Source: Anaerolineae bacterium
GTDB taxonomy: Bacteria > Chloroflexota > Anaerolineae > Aggregatilineales > Phototrophicaceae
Length of the DNA: 64,000 nt
Reading direction: 5' to 3'
Assembly: GCA_022843385.1 (NCBI GenBank)
Contig: JALHNT010000008.1
Span: 1-64,000 of the forward strand
Positions 8,376 through 15,678 of this stretch are shown one piece after another. Position 1 is the first letter of the stretch. Each line of letters opens with the position of its first letter. The notes below the pieces were generated by a model that saw nothing but the letters and a program-made list of their open reading frames with translations, did no database searches and had not been told where the DNA came from. Both the position numbers and the translations under genes were made by a program.

Positions 8376-9080
8376 ATGAATCCAATTGCGGTTATCACTG
8401 GAGCCGGTCAGGGATTGGGTCGAGCTGTTGCACTGCGCTTTGCCCAGGAAGGCATGACGGTCGTGCTGGTCGGACGGACGCTCGCCAAGCTGGAATCGGT
8501 GGCCGCCGAAGTGACCGCGGCTGGCGGGAGCGCCATCGCCTTCGCCGCCGACGTCAGCGACAGCGCTCAGGTCGAGGGGCTGCGAGCATTAATGGGAACT
8601 CGCTTCGATCATATCGATATTCTGGTGAATTGCGCTGGCGAAGCCTTGATCCGTAACTTGGAAGAAACCGACGATATGGCCTGGGATCGGGTCATCAACA
8701 TCAACCTGAAAGGCCCGTTCCTGATGTGCCGGGCACTGGTGCCGCTGCTGAAACAGAGCGCCAACGGCAGTATCATCAACATCCTCTCCAAAGTGGCATT
8801 GAAGGGTTATGGTGGCGTCAGCGCGTATACTGCTTCCAAAACCGGGCTGCTGGGCTTCACCCACTCGCTGGCGGCAGAGCTGGACGAGGCTGAGATTCGC
8901 GTGGTGGCGATTTGTCCGGGGCCGATGGATACCCCGATGCGCTGGGCAGCCACCCCGGATCATGATCCGAAGCTGCTGGTGAAACCGGAAATCATCGCTG
9001 AGACGGTGTGCCAGCTAGCCAGCCTGCCGCGCGGCGTGACCAGCGGCGACATCTTGCTGCAAACCCATCATTACGATTAG
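8376..9080 (+). CDS. Short-chain dehydrogenase/reductase
   Basis: NAD(P)-dependent SDR oxidoreductase of 234 residues. It has the Rossmann motif TGAGQGLGRA near the N-terminus, DVSDSAQ, the NCAGE (NNAG-type) segment, the catalytic Ser before the YTASK pair (Tyr-x-x-x-Lys), and PGPMDTPM. The ATG at 8376 follows AAAGG and begins directly before the first beta-strand; the longer reading from 8277 adds an unstructured tail. The classical SDR fold is certain and the substrate unknown. It converges with murQ and their 3' ends overlap by four bases (9077-9080). Confidence 0.88.
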   Translation: MNPIAVITGAGQGLGRAVALRFAQEGMTVVLVGRTLAKLESVAAEVTAAGGSAIAFAADVSDSAQVEGLRALMGTRFDHIDILVNCAGEALIRNLEETDDMAWDRVININLKGPFLMCRALVPLLKQSANGSIINILSKVALKGYGGVSAYTASKTGLLGFTHSLAAELDEAEIRVVAICPGPMDTPMRWAATPDHDPKLLVKPEIIAETVCQLASLPRGVTSGDILLQTHHYD

Positions 9081-9955
9081 CCGATGATCGTTCGCAGCCG
9101 GCCACCGGCCTCGGTCAGCAATTGGCGCGCGGCCTCAGCGTTGACCCCGCGCCGGTGCATGACCACGGCGGTCTTGACTTCCCACTGGCAGGCCTGGAGT
9201 AATTGGTTAGCCGCTTCAGCATGGATGCCGGTGATCTGCATGACGAAGCGCAGCGCCCGCGCCCGCAGTTTATCATTGCCAGCCTGGACATCGACCATCA
9301 GGTTGCCGTAGACCTTGCCCAGTTTAACCATGACGGCTGTGCTGAGCATGTTGAGCGTCATCTTTTGTGCCGTGCCGGCTTTCATGCGTGTGCTGCCGGT
9401 GATGACTTCCGGCCCGGTCAGGAGCGGAATTTTGATCTGCGCTTCCTCCAGCAGCGGCGCTGGATTGTTGTTAGAGATTCCCACCGTGGCTGCACCCAGG
9501 CTGTTAGCATAGCGCAGCGCCCCCAGCACATACGGCGTCCGTCCGCTGGCGGCGATGCCAACAACCGCATCCGCAGCACTCAGATGAAGGGCGACCAGAT
9601 CGTCGCGTCCGGCTTCGGCGTCATCTTCCGCGCCTTCCAGCGAGTTCACCAGCGCATCCAAACCGCCGGCGACAAGTCCCTGCACCAGCGTGGCGGGGAC
9701 GCCATAGGTAGGCACACACTCGGAGGCATCCAGCACCCCCAGTCGCCCGCTGGTGCCAGCCCCAACATATAGCAGCCGCCCGCCCGAGCTGAGCCGTTCG
9801 GCGATCACATCCACCGCCTGGGCAATGGCCGGAAGGGCTGCCGCCACGACCAGCGCGACCTGTTGATCTTCATCATTGATAAGTCGCAGCATCGCCAGCG
9901 TCGGCAGGGTATCCAGTTGGGCAGTGCGGGGATTGGGTTGTTCGGTTGTGAACAT
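9077..9955 (-). CDS. murQ: N-acetylmuramic acid 6-phosphate etherase
   Basis: Cleaves the lactyl ether of MurNAc-6-phosphate to give GlcNAc-6-phosphate and D-lactate during peptidoglycan recycling. The 292-residue length is normal. The SIS-fold signature VGAGTSGRLGVLDASE contains the acid/base Glu79, followed by LVNSLEGAEDD, GIAASGRTPYVLGAL and TGSTRMKAGTAQK. No AnmK, MurP or MurR gene is nearby, so the source of its substrate is not shown. The lytic transglycosylase at 5018-7333 could supply anhydro-muropeptides upstream in the same pathway. Confidence 0.95.
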   Translation of the reverse strand: MFTTEQPNPRTAQLDTLPTLAMLRLINDEDQQVALVVAAALPAIAQAVDVIAERLSSGGRLLYVGAGTSGRLGVLDASECVPTYGVPATLVQGLVAGGLDALVNSLEGAEDDAEAGRDDLVALHLSAADAVVGIAASGRTPYVLGALRYANSLGAATVGISNNNPAPLLEEAQIKIPLLTGPEVITGSTRMKAGTAQKMTLNMLSTAVMVKLGKVYGNLMVDVQAGNDKLRARALRFVMQITGIHAEAANQLLQACQWEVKTAVVMHRRGVNAEAARQLLTEAGGRLRTIIG

Positions 9956-10056
9956 TGTTCACCCACCTTTTCTGTTCTGTGCATGTGTTCATTATTATAG
10001 CGTGGTTGAATGTTCGCGCCTCGTGGCGGATAAGCCCGGTGCTTTCGGAGCGAATG

Positions 10057-10086
10057 TTGACATATTTTCGGTGTGGAAAGTAAAAT
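10057..10086 (+). promoter_or_regulatory. Sigma-70 promoter of the methyltransferase leader
   Basis: Consensus -35 TTGACA (10057-10062) and -10 TAAAAT (10081-10086) are separated by 18 bases. Transcription would begin near 10093, placing about 270 bases of leader before the coding region at 10361. The stretch 9956-10360 has no full-size gene and contains this promoter, a mini-ORF, a terminator and a Shine-Dalgarno hairpin. Confidence 0.6.
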
Positions 10087-10114
10087 AGGGATGTGTAAGA
10101 AAAGAAGGCTCATA

Positions 10115-10153
10115 ATGAACACCCTGCGTCTGTTCGCCCGCCCGCCCTGTTAA
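10115..10153 (+). CDS. Putative 12-residue leader peptide
   Basis: ATG at 10115 with AGAAGG six bases upstream opens a 12-codon frame, MNTLRLFARPPC, ending in TAA. It lies about 20 bases after the expected transcription start and 39 bases before an intrinsic terminator. This placement suits a leader peptide of an attenuation system. Evidence is positional only; no homologue is known to me, and a chance ORF is possible. Confidence 0.35.
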   Translation: MNTLRLFARPPC

Positions 10154-10191
10154 TTCCCTGCTGCTCCCTGTTTAACTTCAGGTAAGGCTGT

Positions 10192-10210
10192 ACCCCGTCA
10201 GGGGTTTTTT
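10192..10210 (+). terminator. Intrinsic terminator inside the methyltransferase leader
   Basis: ACCCC/GGGGT stem around the loop GTCA, followed directly by six T residues (10205-10210). No full-size + strand gene ends upstream of it; the only + strand transcription unit that reaches it is the leader starting at about 10093. It therefore either ends a small RNA or acts as an attenuator for the gene at 10361. Confidence 0.65.
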
Positions 10211-10305
10211 GCATTCCCGACCTTTCGTCACAAACCCACCCCGGATGATCTCGAAGGCGCTTGACCGTGGCGTACGGCTGCGACCTGTGGTCGTGCCCGT
10301 GCGCC

Positions 10306-10356
10306 GCCTGCTGCTTCTGTCTGGTTCGCTTGCATTTACCCGACAGAAGAGGAGGC
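10306..10356 (+). promoter_or_regulatory. Hairpin overlapping the Shine-Dalgarno sequence
   Basis: CTTCTGTC (10314-10321) is exactly complementary to GACAGAAG (10342-10349). GCCT (10306-10309) can extend the stem by pairing with AGGC (10353-10356) across a small internal loop. The right arm covers the strong GAGGAGG ribosome-binding site (10349-10355). This would limit translation of the methyltransferase unless opened. Energies were not computed. Confidence 0.4.
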
Positions 10357-10360
10357 ATCT

Positions 10361-10957
10361 ATGGAGATTATCCGGGGCAAACACCCCGCATTTTGGGATG
10401 CAGCAGCGCTGACCGAACGATTGAGCGCTTACGATGGGCTGCATCTGGACATCGGCACCGGGGATGGCCGCTATACGCTGCATCTGGCGCGGCGCTCTCC
10501 GTCGTGCTTTGTCATCGGGCTCGACGCCAGCCGGGAAAACCTGCGCGGAACGTCACGCCAGTCACCGGCCAACGCCCTGTTTGTGATTGCGAATGCGCTG
10601 GTGCTGCCGCCCGAGCTGGATGAAAAAGCAACAGCGATCAGCATCAACTTTCCCTGGGGCAGTTTGCTGGAGGGTCTGCTGACAGATGACACCAGGGTGG
10701 TAGATGGATTGTGCCGGGTTGCCCGGCCAGGCGCTGAGATGGCTGTTCGGCTCAATGGCGGAGCGCTGGCTGAATGTGGCTGGTCACTGGAGGACGGCGC
10801 GACGCAGGCCAGAGATGTGTTGCGCCGAGGCGGCTGGCAGCGGCAGCGGATGACGCGGTTGGATTCGGCTGCGCTGCGCCAGTTCCCATCGAGCTGGGCC
10901 AAGCGCCTGGCATATGGACGCGATCCGCGCAGCATCGTGTTGCACGGACGGTTTTAG
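10361..10957 (+). CDS. 16S rRNA (adenine1408-N1)-methyltransferase, KamB/NpmA family
   Basis: A 198-residue SAM-dependent methyltransferase of the family that methylates N1 of A1408 in helix 44 of 16S rRNA and so confers resistance to kanamycin- and apramycin-type aminoglycosides. Recalled NpmA features are all here: HLDIGTGDGR with Asp30, IGLDASRENL with Asp55, the FPWGSLLE loop with Trp99 (NpmA Trp107), and SSWAKRLAYGR with Trp179, Lys181 and Arg182 (NpmA Trp197 region). It is slightly shorter than NpmA (219). A strong GAGGAGG precedes the ATG. The leader carries a mini-ORF, a terminator and an SD hairpin. A housekeeping role in this lineage is possible; activity is inferred. Confidence 0.85.
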   Translation: MEIIRGKHPAFWDAAALTERLSAYDGLHLDIGTGDGRYTLHLARRSPSCFVIGLDASRENLRGTSRQSPANALFVIANALVLPPELDEKATAISINFPWGSLLEGLLTDDTRVVDGLCRVARPGAEMAVRLNGGALAECGWSLEDGATQARDVLRRGGWQRQRMTRLDSAALRQFPSSWAKRLAYGRDPRSIVLHGRF

Positions 10958-11117
10958 CCCTGTTCCATAACACACTCATCGGCCACCAATAGCAAGGAGT
11001 CTCGGTGGGGGCGGATGAATTCCGCGTAGGCAGGTGGGTGCGATCCTGACAGATCGCACCCACCTGCGCCCTGCACACCCACCAGATGCCCATTGTGGAT
11101 CGTTTTCCCAGCGATTC

Positions 11118-12965
11118 TCACTTGGCAACAATGTCCAGGCGACCGATGACCTGAAACGGCTGTCCATCGACCAGCAGCGGTTGATTGTCGCCGAACCAGT
11201 AGGCATTCACCACCAGCGTGTACGCGCCGGGCGGCAGATCGGGCGGCAGCCGCAAGCTGTGGCGGTCATGCATCCACTGGCTGGGCGTCCACTGGCTGGT
11301 GGGAAGCGAACCGGGCGGGCCGTTTTGCTCCACCCGCACTGCGCCAGTTGCATCCAGCAGAAATACGCCGACCGAATAATCGAGCGGCACCGGCTGCCGC
11401 GCACTCCACCACAGATCGACATGCAGCGACTGGCCGGGGGCAGCCCGATCCACCGCGATGGCGTCGTGCAGGGTGAACCACTCGCCATACTGCCAGCCCA
11501 CACGAACGCGGTCTGGCCGGGCGTAGAGGGTGAGGTGAATGGTGGAGGGGCCGAAGCGCTGGCTGTATTCCGGCGCGACCGGCCGCTCATGGGCGAGGAT
11601 GCGCTCGAAACCAGACTCCGGGCTGTCGAGCCAGGGCATGATCTGCGGCGCTTGCAGCCATTGCACGACCCAGATGCGCCGCTGTTCATCCAGCAGGGGA
11701 CGCAGCGCCGGCAGCAGGTCTTTCTCATCCGAGTAGATGTCGGCGCGTGACAGGGTGCGGATGATGTGGGCATCCGGCAGCAGTCGGCGGATTTCGTAGG
11801 CGAAGGCGTTGTCGTCCCAACCGGTCTCCAGCACGATCAGGTCGCCCACCGAATAATCAGCAGACAAAAGCTGGGCGGTTTCATCGCTGTTCAGGCGCGG
11901 CTGAATCACCGGCGGCGCAGCCAGCGTCACCACTAACAGAGCCGAAACCAGCGCCACTTGCCCGCGCCGATCCAGCAGGGATAGACCGTAACCAGCCAGG
12001 ATCATCAGCAGCGGCGTGACGAAGACCAGCGTTCGTCCCGCCAGCAGATCGAAACGGATGCTGAGGAGGAACAACCCCAGCGCCAGCCCCAGCCCGCCAG
12101 CGACCAGCGACCCAGCCGCGAATGGTGACCGTAGCCCATTCGGGCGCAGGATGCCCCACAGCCCCAGCCCCAACAGCGCCAGCAGCAGCGCCACCTGTGG
12201 GCCGAGCAGCAGTTCGGCCACCGGCAGGGCATTCGCCAGCGTCGCCGTATAGGTGCCAGGGAAGCCGCTGATGCCGCTGGTCAGGGTCGGCCACTGGATG
12301 GTGACGATCACAGAGAGCCAGGGAACATAGAGCAGCAGCGCCCCACCCCAGGCCGCCAGGCTCAGATATCCCAAACGCCAGTGGCGAGTTTGTGATAGAA
12401 CAATCAGAGTCAGGATGACCTGGAGCGCCAGGGGAATCACGGCAAAATAGAGCGTGTAGCTGGCGGCGGCCAGACTCAGCATATATCCCAACATTTTCCC
12501 AAATGTGGGATATTTGTGCAGCCGCAGCCAGAAAAACCACATTAACCCAACGGTCAGGGTGAACCAGCCGTAATGGCGCACTTCCTGGCTGTAATAGGCG
12601 GCCAGCGGCAGGATCGCCAGCAGCAGCGCCCCACCCCAGGCCGCGCGGCGACCGAACACCAGCGCCCCGATGCGATAGGTGACGGCCACCGTCAGCAGAC
12701 CGGCGGCCAGGCTCAACCAGCGCAGCGCCAGCCGCGAGTCGCCAGCCACTTCGCGCCATAATCCCAGCGCCAGAAAATACAGCGGTGGATGACGATCCTG
12801 CGCCAGATGCGCCACGATCTGCGTCGGATTGGGATCATCCGTTGCCCAGATGCTCCAGCCCTCATCGGTCCAGACCGGCCAATCGCTGCTCCCCAGCAAG
12901 CGAACCGCGAACGCCAGCAGCAGGATGGCGACCAGCCGCCAGCCGTCGCGCTGCGACCGGATCAT
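11118..12965 (-). CDS. Membrane glycosyltransferase, GT39/ArnT-like
   Basis: A 615-residue polytopic protein of the PMT/ArnT (GT39, PMT_2) type, which uses polyprenyl-phosphate sugars as donors. The N-terminal loop has the acidic WTDEGWSIW motif and HPPLYFLALG, followed by about ten hydrophobic helices. A soluble C-terminal domain (about residue 450 onward) contains DYSVGVFLLDATG, a segment closely matched in the GT39 protein at 55470-57299, so the two are paralogues. The acceptor is unknown. The start codon (12963-12965) abuts a MITE-like palindrome. Confidence 0.8.
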   Translation of the reverse strand: MIRSQRDGWRLVAILLLAFAVRLLGSSDWPVWTDEGWSIWATDDPNPTQIVAHLAQDRHPPLYFLALGLWREVAGDSRLALRWLSLAAGLLTVAVTYRIGALVFGRRAAWGGALLLAILPLAAYYSQEVRHYGWFTLTVGLMWFFWLRLHKYPTFGKMLGYMLSLAAASYTLYFAVIPLALQVILTLIVLSQTRHWRLGYLSLAAWGGALLLYVPWLSVIVTIQWPTLTSGISGFPGTYTATLANALPVAELLLGPQVALLLALLGLGLWGILRPNGLRSPFAAGSLVAGGLGLALGLFLLSIRFDLLAGRTLVFVTPLLMILAGYGLSLLDRRGQVALVSALLVVTLAAPPVIQPRLNSDETAQLLSADYSVGDLIVLETGWDDNAFAYEIRRLLPDAHIIRTLSRADIYSDEKDLLPALRPLLDEQRRIWVVQWLQAPQIMPWLDSPESGFERILAHERPVAPEYSQRFGPSTIHLTLYARPDRVRVGWQYGEWFTLHDAIAVDRAAPGQSLHVDLWWSARQPVPLDYSVGVFLLDATGAVRVEQNGPPGSLPTSQWTPSQWMHDRHSLRLPPDLPPGAYTLVVNAYWFGDNQPLLVDGQPFQVIGRLDIVAK

Positions 12966-13135
12966 GCTCTAACGCCTGTTATGCACTTTTTAGCCCTCAT
13001 CCCCCCCGCCCCTTCCGCTTGCGCGACTGGGAGAAGGGGAGATGTCGTGAAGGAAGTGCGTTTAAGCCCCTCGCCCGGTGGGAGAGGTTTGGGGTGAGGG
13101 CAAGACAAGAGCGAATGCATAACATGCTCTAGCGC
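12963..13135. repeat. MITE-like palindromic element with flanking direct repeats
   Basis: Outer inverted arms TGTTATGCA (12977-12985) and TGCATAACA (13116-13124) enclose inner arms GCCCTCATCCCC (12993-13004) and GGGGTGAGGGC (13091-13101). The near-identical 13-mers CATGCTCTAACGC (12963-12975) and CATGCTCTAGCGC (13123-13135) flank the unit. It separates the GT39 gene from the dehydrogenase gene, and its ends touch the start codon of one and the stop codon of the other. No ORF is inside. Confidence 0.45.
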
Positions 13136-14091
13136 TTTAGCGCAGCCGCGTTGACCACGTTGCTGTACTGCCCCTTGAGCAGCGCCTCGACCACCAGATG
13201 CGCCGCTTCGACCGCCACCGCCACCTGCGCCTCATCGGTGCTGGCGGCCAGATGCGGCGTATCGATGACGTTGGGCAGCCCGATCAGCGGATGACCGGGC
13301 GGGGGCGGTTCTTCCGCGTAGACATCGAGGGCCGCCCCGGCGACCTGCCCGCTGCGGATGGCTTCGGCCAGGTCTGCCTCATGGATGAGTGCGCCGCGCG
13401 CCGCGTTGACGATACGCACGCCTTTCTTCATCTTCGCCAGCGCCGAAGCATTGATCATCTCGCGGGTTTCATCGGTGATGACGCTGTGCAGCGTGATGAA
13501 ATCCGACTGGGCGTAGAGGGTATCCAGATCGACCATCGCAACATCGAGCTGCTTGCCGGCTTCGGCGGTGATGAACGGATCATAGGCGATGACGCGCATC
13601 TCGAAAGCCTGAGCGCGTTTGGCGACCGCCCGACCAATCCGACCGAAGCCGACGATGCCGAGGGTTTTGCCGCGCAGTTCGACGCCCATGAACGACTTGC
13701 GATCCCATTTGCCGGCCTGCATCGAGTCGAAGGCCTGCGGGATATGACGCGCCAGGGCCAGCATCAGACCGAAGGCGAACTCCGCGGTGGCGACGGTGTT
13801 GCCATCGGGCGTGTTCATGACGGCGATGCCTTTGGCGCTGGCGGCTTCCAGATCGACATTATCGACGCCGACGCCGGCGCGGGCGATGACCTTCAACTGC
13901 CCGGCAGCGGCGATCAGAGCGGCGTCCGCTTTGGTCGCGCTGCGGATGATGAGGGCATCGGCCTCGGCGATGGCCGCCAGCGTTTCATCGCGCTTCATCT
14001 GACCGGGGGCGGTGACGTTCAGCCCGGCCTGTTGCAGGATTTCGACAGCGCTCTTATGCACACTGTCGGGTACGAGGACGTGAAAAGTCAT
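13129..14091 (-). CDS. serA: D-3-phosphoglycerate dehydrogenase-type oxidoreductase
   Basis: D-isomer-specific 2-hydroxyacid dehydrogenase of about 320 residues. SerA-type signatures are AGVGVDNVDLEAA, the NTPDGNTVATAE segment, the NAD motif VGFGRIGRAV, NAARGAL with the catalytic Arg, and TPHLAASTDEAQ with the catalytic His. It is the short form, without the C-terminal ASB and ACT domains, so serine feedback control is not expected. ATG at 14091 is nine bases from AAGGGAG and is preferred to GTG at 14097. No serC or serB is nearby. A related hydroxyacid substrate remains possible. Confidence 0.8.
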   Translation of the reverse strand: MTFHVLVPDSVHKSAVEILQQAGLNVTAPGQMKRDETLAAIAEADALIIRSATKADAALIAAAGQLKVIARAGVGVDNVDLEAASAKGIAVMNTPDGNTVATAEFAFGLMLALARHIPQAFDSMQAGKWDRKSFMGVELRGKTLGIVGFGRIGRAVAKRAQAFEMRVIAYDPFITAEAGKQLDVAMVDLDTLYAQSDFITLHSVITDETREMINASALAKMKKGVRIVNAARGALIHEADLAEAIRSGQVAGAALDVYAEEPPPPGHPLIGLPNVIDTPHLAASTDEAQVAVAVEAAHLVVEALLKGQYSNVVNAAALKR

Positions 14092-14319
14092 GATCACAGT
14101 CTCCCTTAAGGGTGAGCATCATTGGGATCGAAAAAGTCGCCTCATTGTACTGCATCATCCCTGCCCGTCCAGTTCATGATCGGTTAGATTTGTTCATTAT
14201 TGCCATGTCAAAAGCCCTTCGATGCGATACAATGTGAAGTGATCAGCCGGATCAGGCCGGAGGTTTACCGATGCTGACCGGTCATGGATTAAAGACTTCA
14301 TTGTTGAGGAGATGCACAC

Positions 14320-15573
14320 ATGAAAAAAGCTTTGCTCGTCATCTGTATCATGATGCTCATGGTCGTTGGCATCGCCAACGCTCAGGATACGGTCACCCTG
14401 ACCATCGAGAGCTGGCGTAATGATGACCTGACCATCTGGGAAGACACCATCCTGCCGGTATTCGAAGCCGCTTACCCGAACATCGATGTGGTGTTCGCCC
14501 CCACCGCCCCGACCGAATACAACGCCGCGCTGAATGCCAAGCTGGAAGGCGGCACCGCCGGTGACCTCATCACCTGCCGCCCCTTCGATGTCTCGCTCGG
14601 TCTGTTCCAGGATGGCAATCTGGCCTCGCTGAATGACCTGCCTGGCATGGAAAACTTCGGCGATGTCGCCAAGAGCGCCTGGATCACCGACGATGGCTCG
14701 GATGTCTTCTGCGTCCCGATGGCCTCGGTCATTCACGGCTTCATCTATAACGCCGATATGTTCGCCGAAAATGGCTGGGAAGTCCCCGCCACCGAGTCGG
14801 AGTTCATGGCGCTGCTGGAAAGCATCAGCGCTGCTGGCGAAACCCCGCTGGTGATGGGCACCGCCGATCAGTGGGAAAGCGCGACGATGGGTTACCAGAA
14901 CATCGGCCCCAACTACTGGATGGGCGAGGAAGGCCGTCTGGGTCTGATCGATGGCAGCGCCAAGTACAACGAGGGCGGCTTCCTCCAGGCCTTTGAAGCG
15001 CTGGCCGCCTGGCAGCCGTACCTGCCCGATGGCTATGAGGCACAGAAGTACCCCGACAGCCAGAACATGTTCTCGCTCGGTCTGGGCGCGATCTATCCGG
15101 CTGGTTCGTGGGATATCTCGACCTTCAATGCCCAGGCTGATTTCGCCATGGGTGCCTTCAAGCCGCCAGTGCCGGATGGACAGGAAACCTGCTACATCAG
15201 CGACCACACCGACATCGCAATGGGCATGAACGCCAACACGCCGAACGCCGAAGCCGCCATGACCTTCCTCTCATGGATGGCGACGGAAGAATTCGCCAAC
15301 CTGTACTCGAACGCGCTGCCCGGCTTCTTCTCGCTCGGCAACTTCCCCATCACCCTGGAAGACCCGCTGGCGCAGGAATTCGTGAGCTGGCGTCAGGAAT
15401 GCCAGTCCACCATTCGCTCGGCCTACCAGATTCTCTCGCGTGGTGAACCCAATAACGAGACCGATCTGTGGGCAGCCAGCGCCGCCGTCCTGAACGGAAC
15501 AATGTCCGCTCAGGAAGCAGCCGATATGGTTCAGAGTGGTCTGGAACGCTGGTACGCACCGCAGATGCCGTAG
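14320..15573 (+). CDS. ABC transporter sugar-binding protein (family 1)
   Basis: Extracytoplasmic solute-binding protein of 417 residues with a signal peptide (MKKALLVICIMMLMVVGIANA/Q) but no lipobox Cys. It has the typical family-1 segments VFEAAYPNIDVVF, YNAALNAKLEGG, DLITCRPFD, VPMASVIHGFIYNADMF and NTPNAEAAMTFLSWM. Sugar or oligosaccharide uptake is the usual role. No permease or ATPase gene is in this window, so it is an orphan. GAGGAG precedes the ATG by nine bases, and TACAAT at 14228-14233 is a likely -10. A perfect hairpin follows the stop codon. Confidence 0.85.
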   Translation: MKKALLVICIMMLMVVGIANAQDTVTLTIESWRNDDLTIWEDTILPVFEAAYPNIDVVFAPTAPTEYNAALNAKLEGGTAGDLITCRPFDVSLGLFQDGNLASLNDLPGMENFGDVAKSAWITDDGSDVFCVPMASVIHGFIYNADMFAENGWEVPATESEFMALLESISAAGETPLVMGTADQWESATMGYQNIGPNYWMGEEGRLGLIDGSAKYNEGGFLQAFEALAAWQPYLPDGYEAQKYPDSQNMFSLGLGAIYPAGSWDISTFNAQADFAMGAFKPPVPDGQETCYISDHTDIAMGMNANTPNAEAAMTFLSWMATEEFANLYSNALPGFFSLGNFPITLEDPLAQEFVSWRQECQSTIRSAYQILSRGEPNNETDLWAASAAVLNGTMSAQEAADMVQSGLERWYAPQMP

Positions 15574-15606
15574 TACGGTTATCTGATCGATCACGATACC
15601 ACATTC

Positions 15607-15633
15607 ATGGGGCAGCCGATTTGGCTGCCCCAT
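15607..15633. terminator. Hairpin between convergent genes
   Basis: An 11-bp perfect stem, ATGGGGCAGCC (15607-15617) with GGCTGCCCCAT (15623-15633), around a five-base loop. It has no T-tract on either strand. It lies between the convergent solute-binding protein and pcrA and probably ends or protects both transcripts. Confidence 0.5.
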
Positions 15634-15678
15634 TGATTCACAGGGGCGTTTGCTGCTTTTCAGCCCACGTTCGAATTA

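Noticed and set aside
10209..10412. Short frame overlapping the methyltransferase start
   Set aside because: It starts inside the terminator T-tract, has no ribosome-binding site and overlaps the real gene by 50 bases in another frame.
12993..13101. CCCTCATCCCC...GGGGTGAGGG as an intrinsic terminator
   Set aside because: The arms are almost 90 bases apart and lack a T-tract; the nested repeats fit a dispersed palindromic element better.
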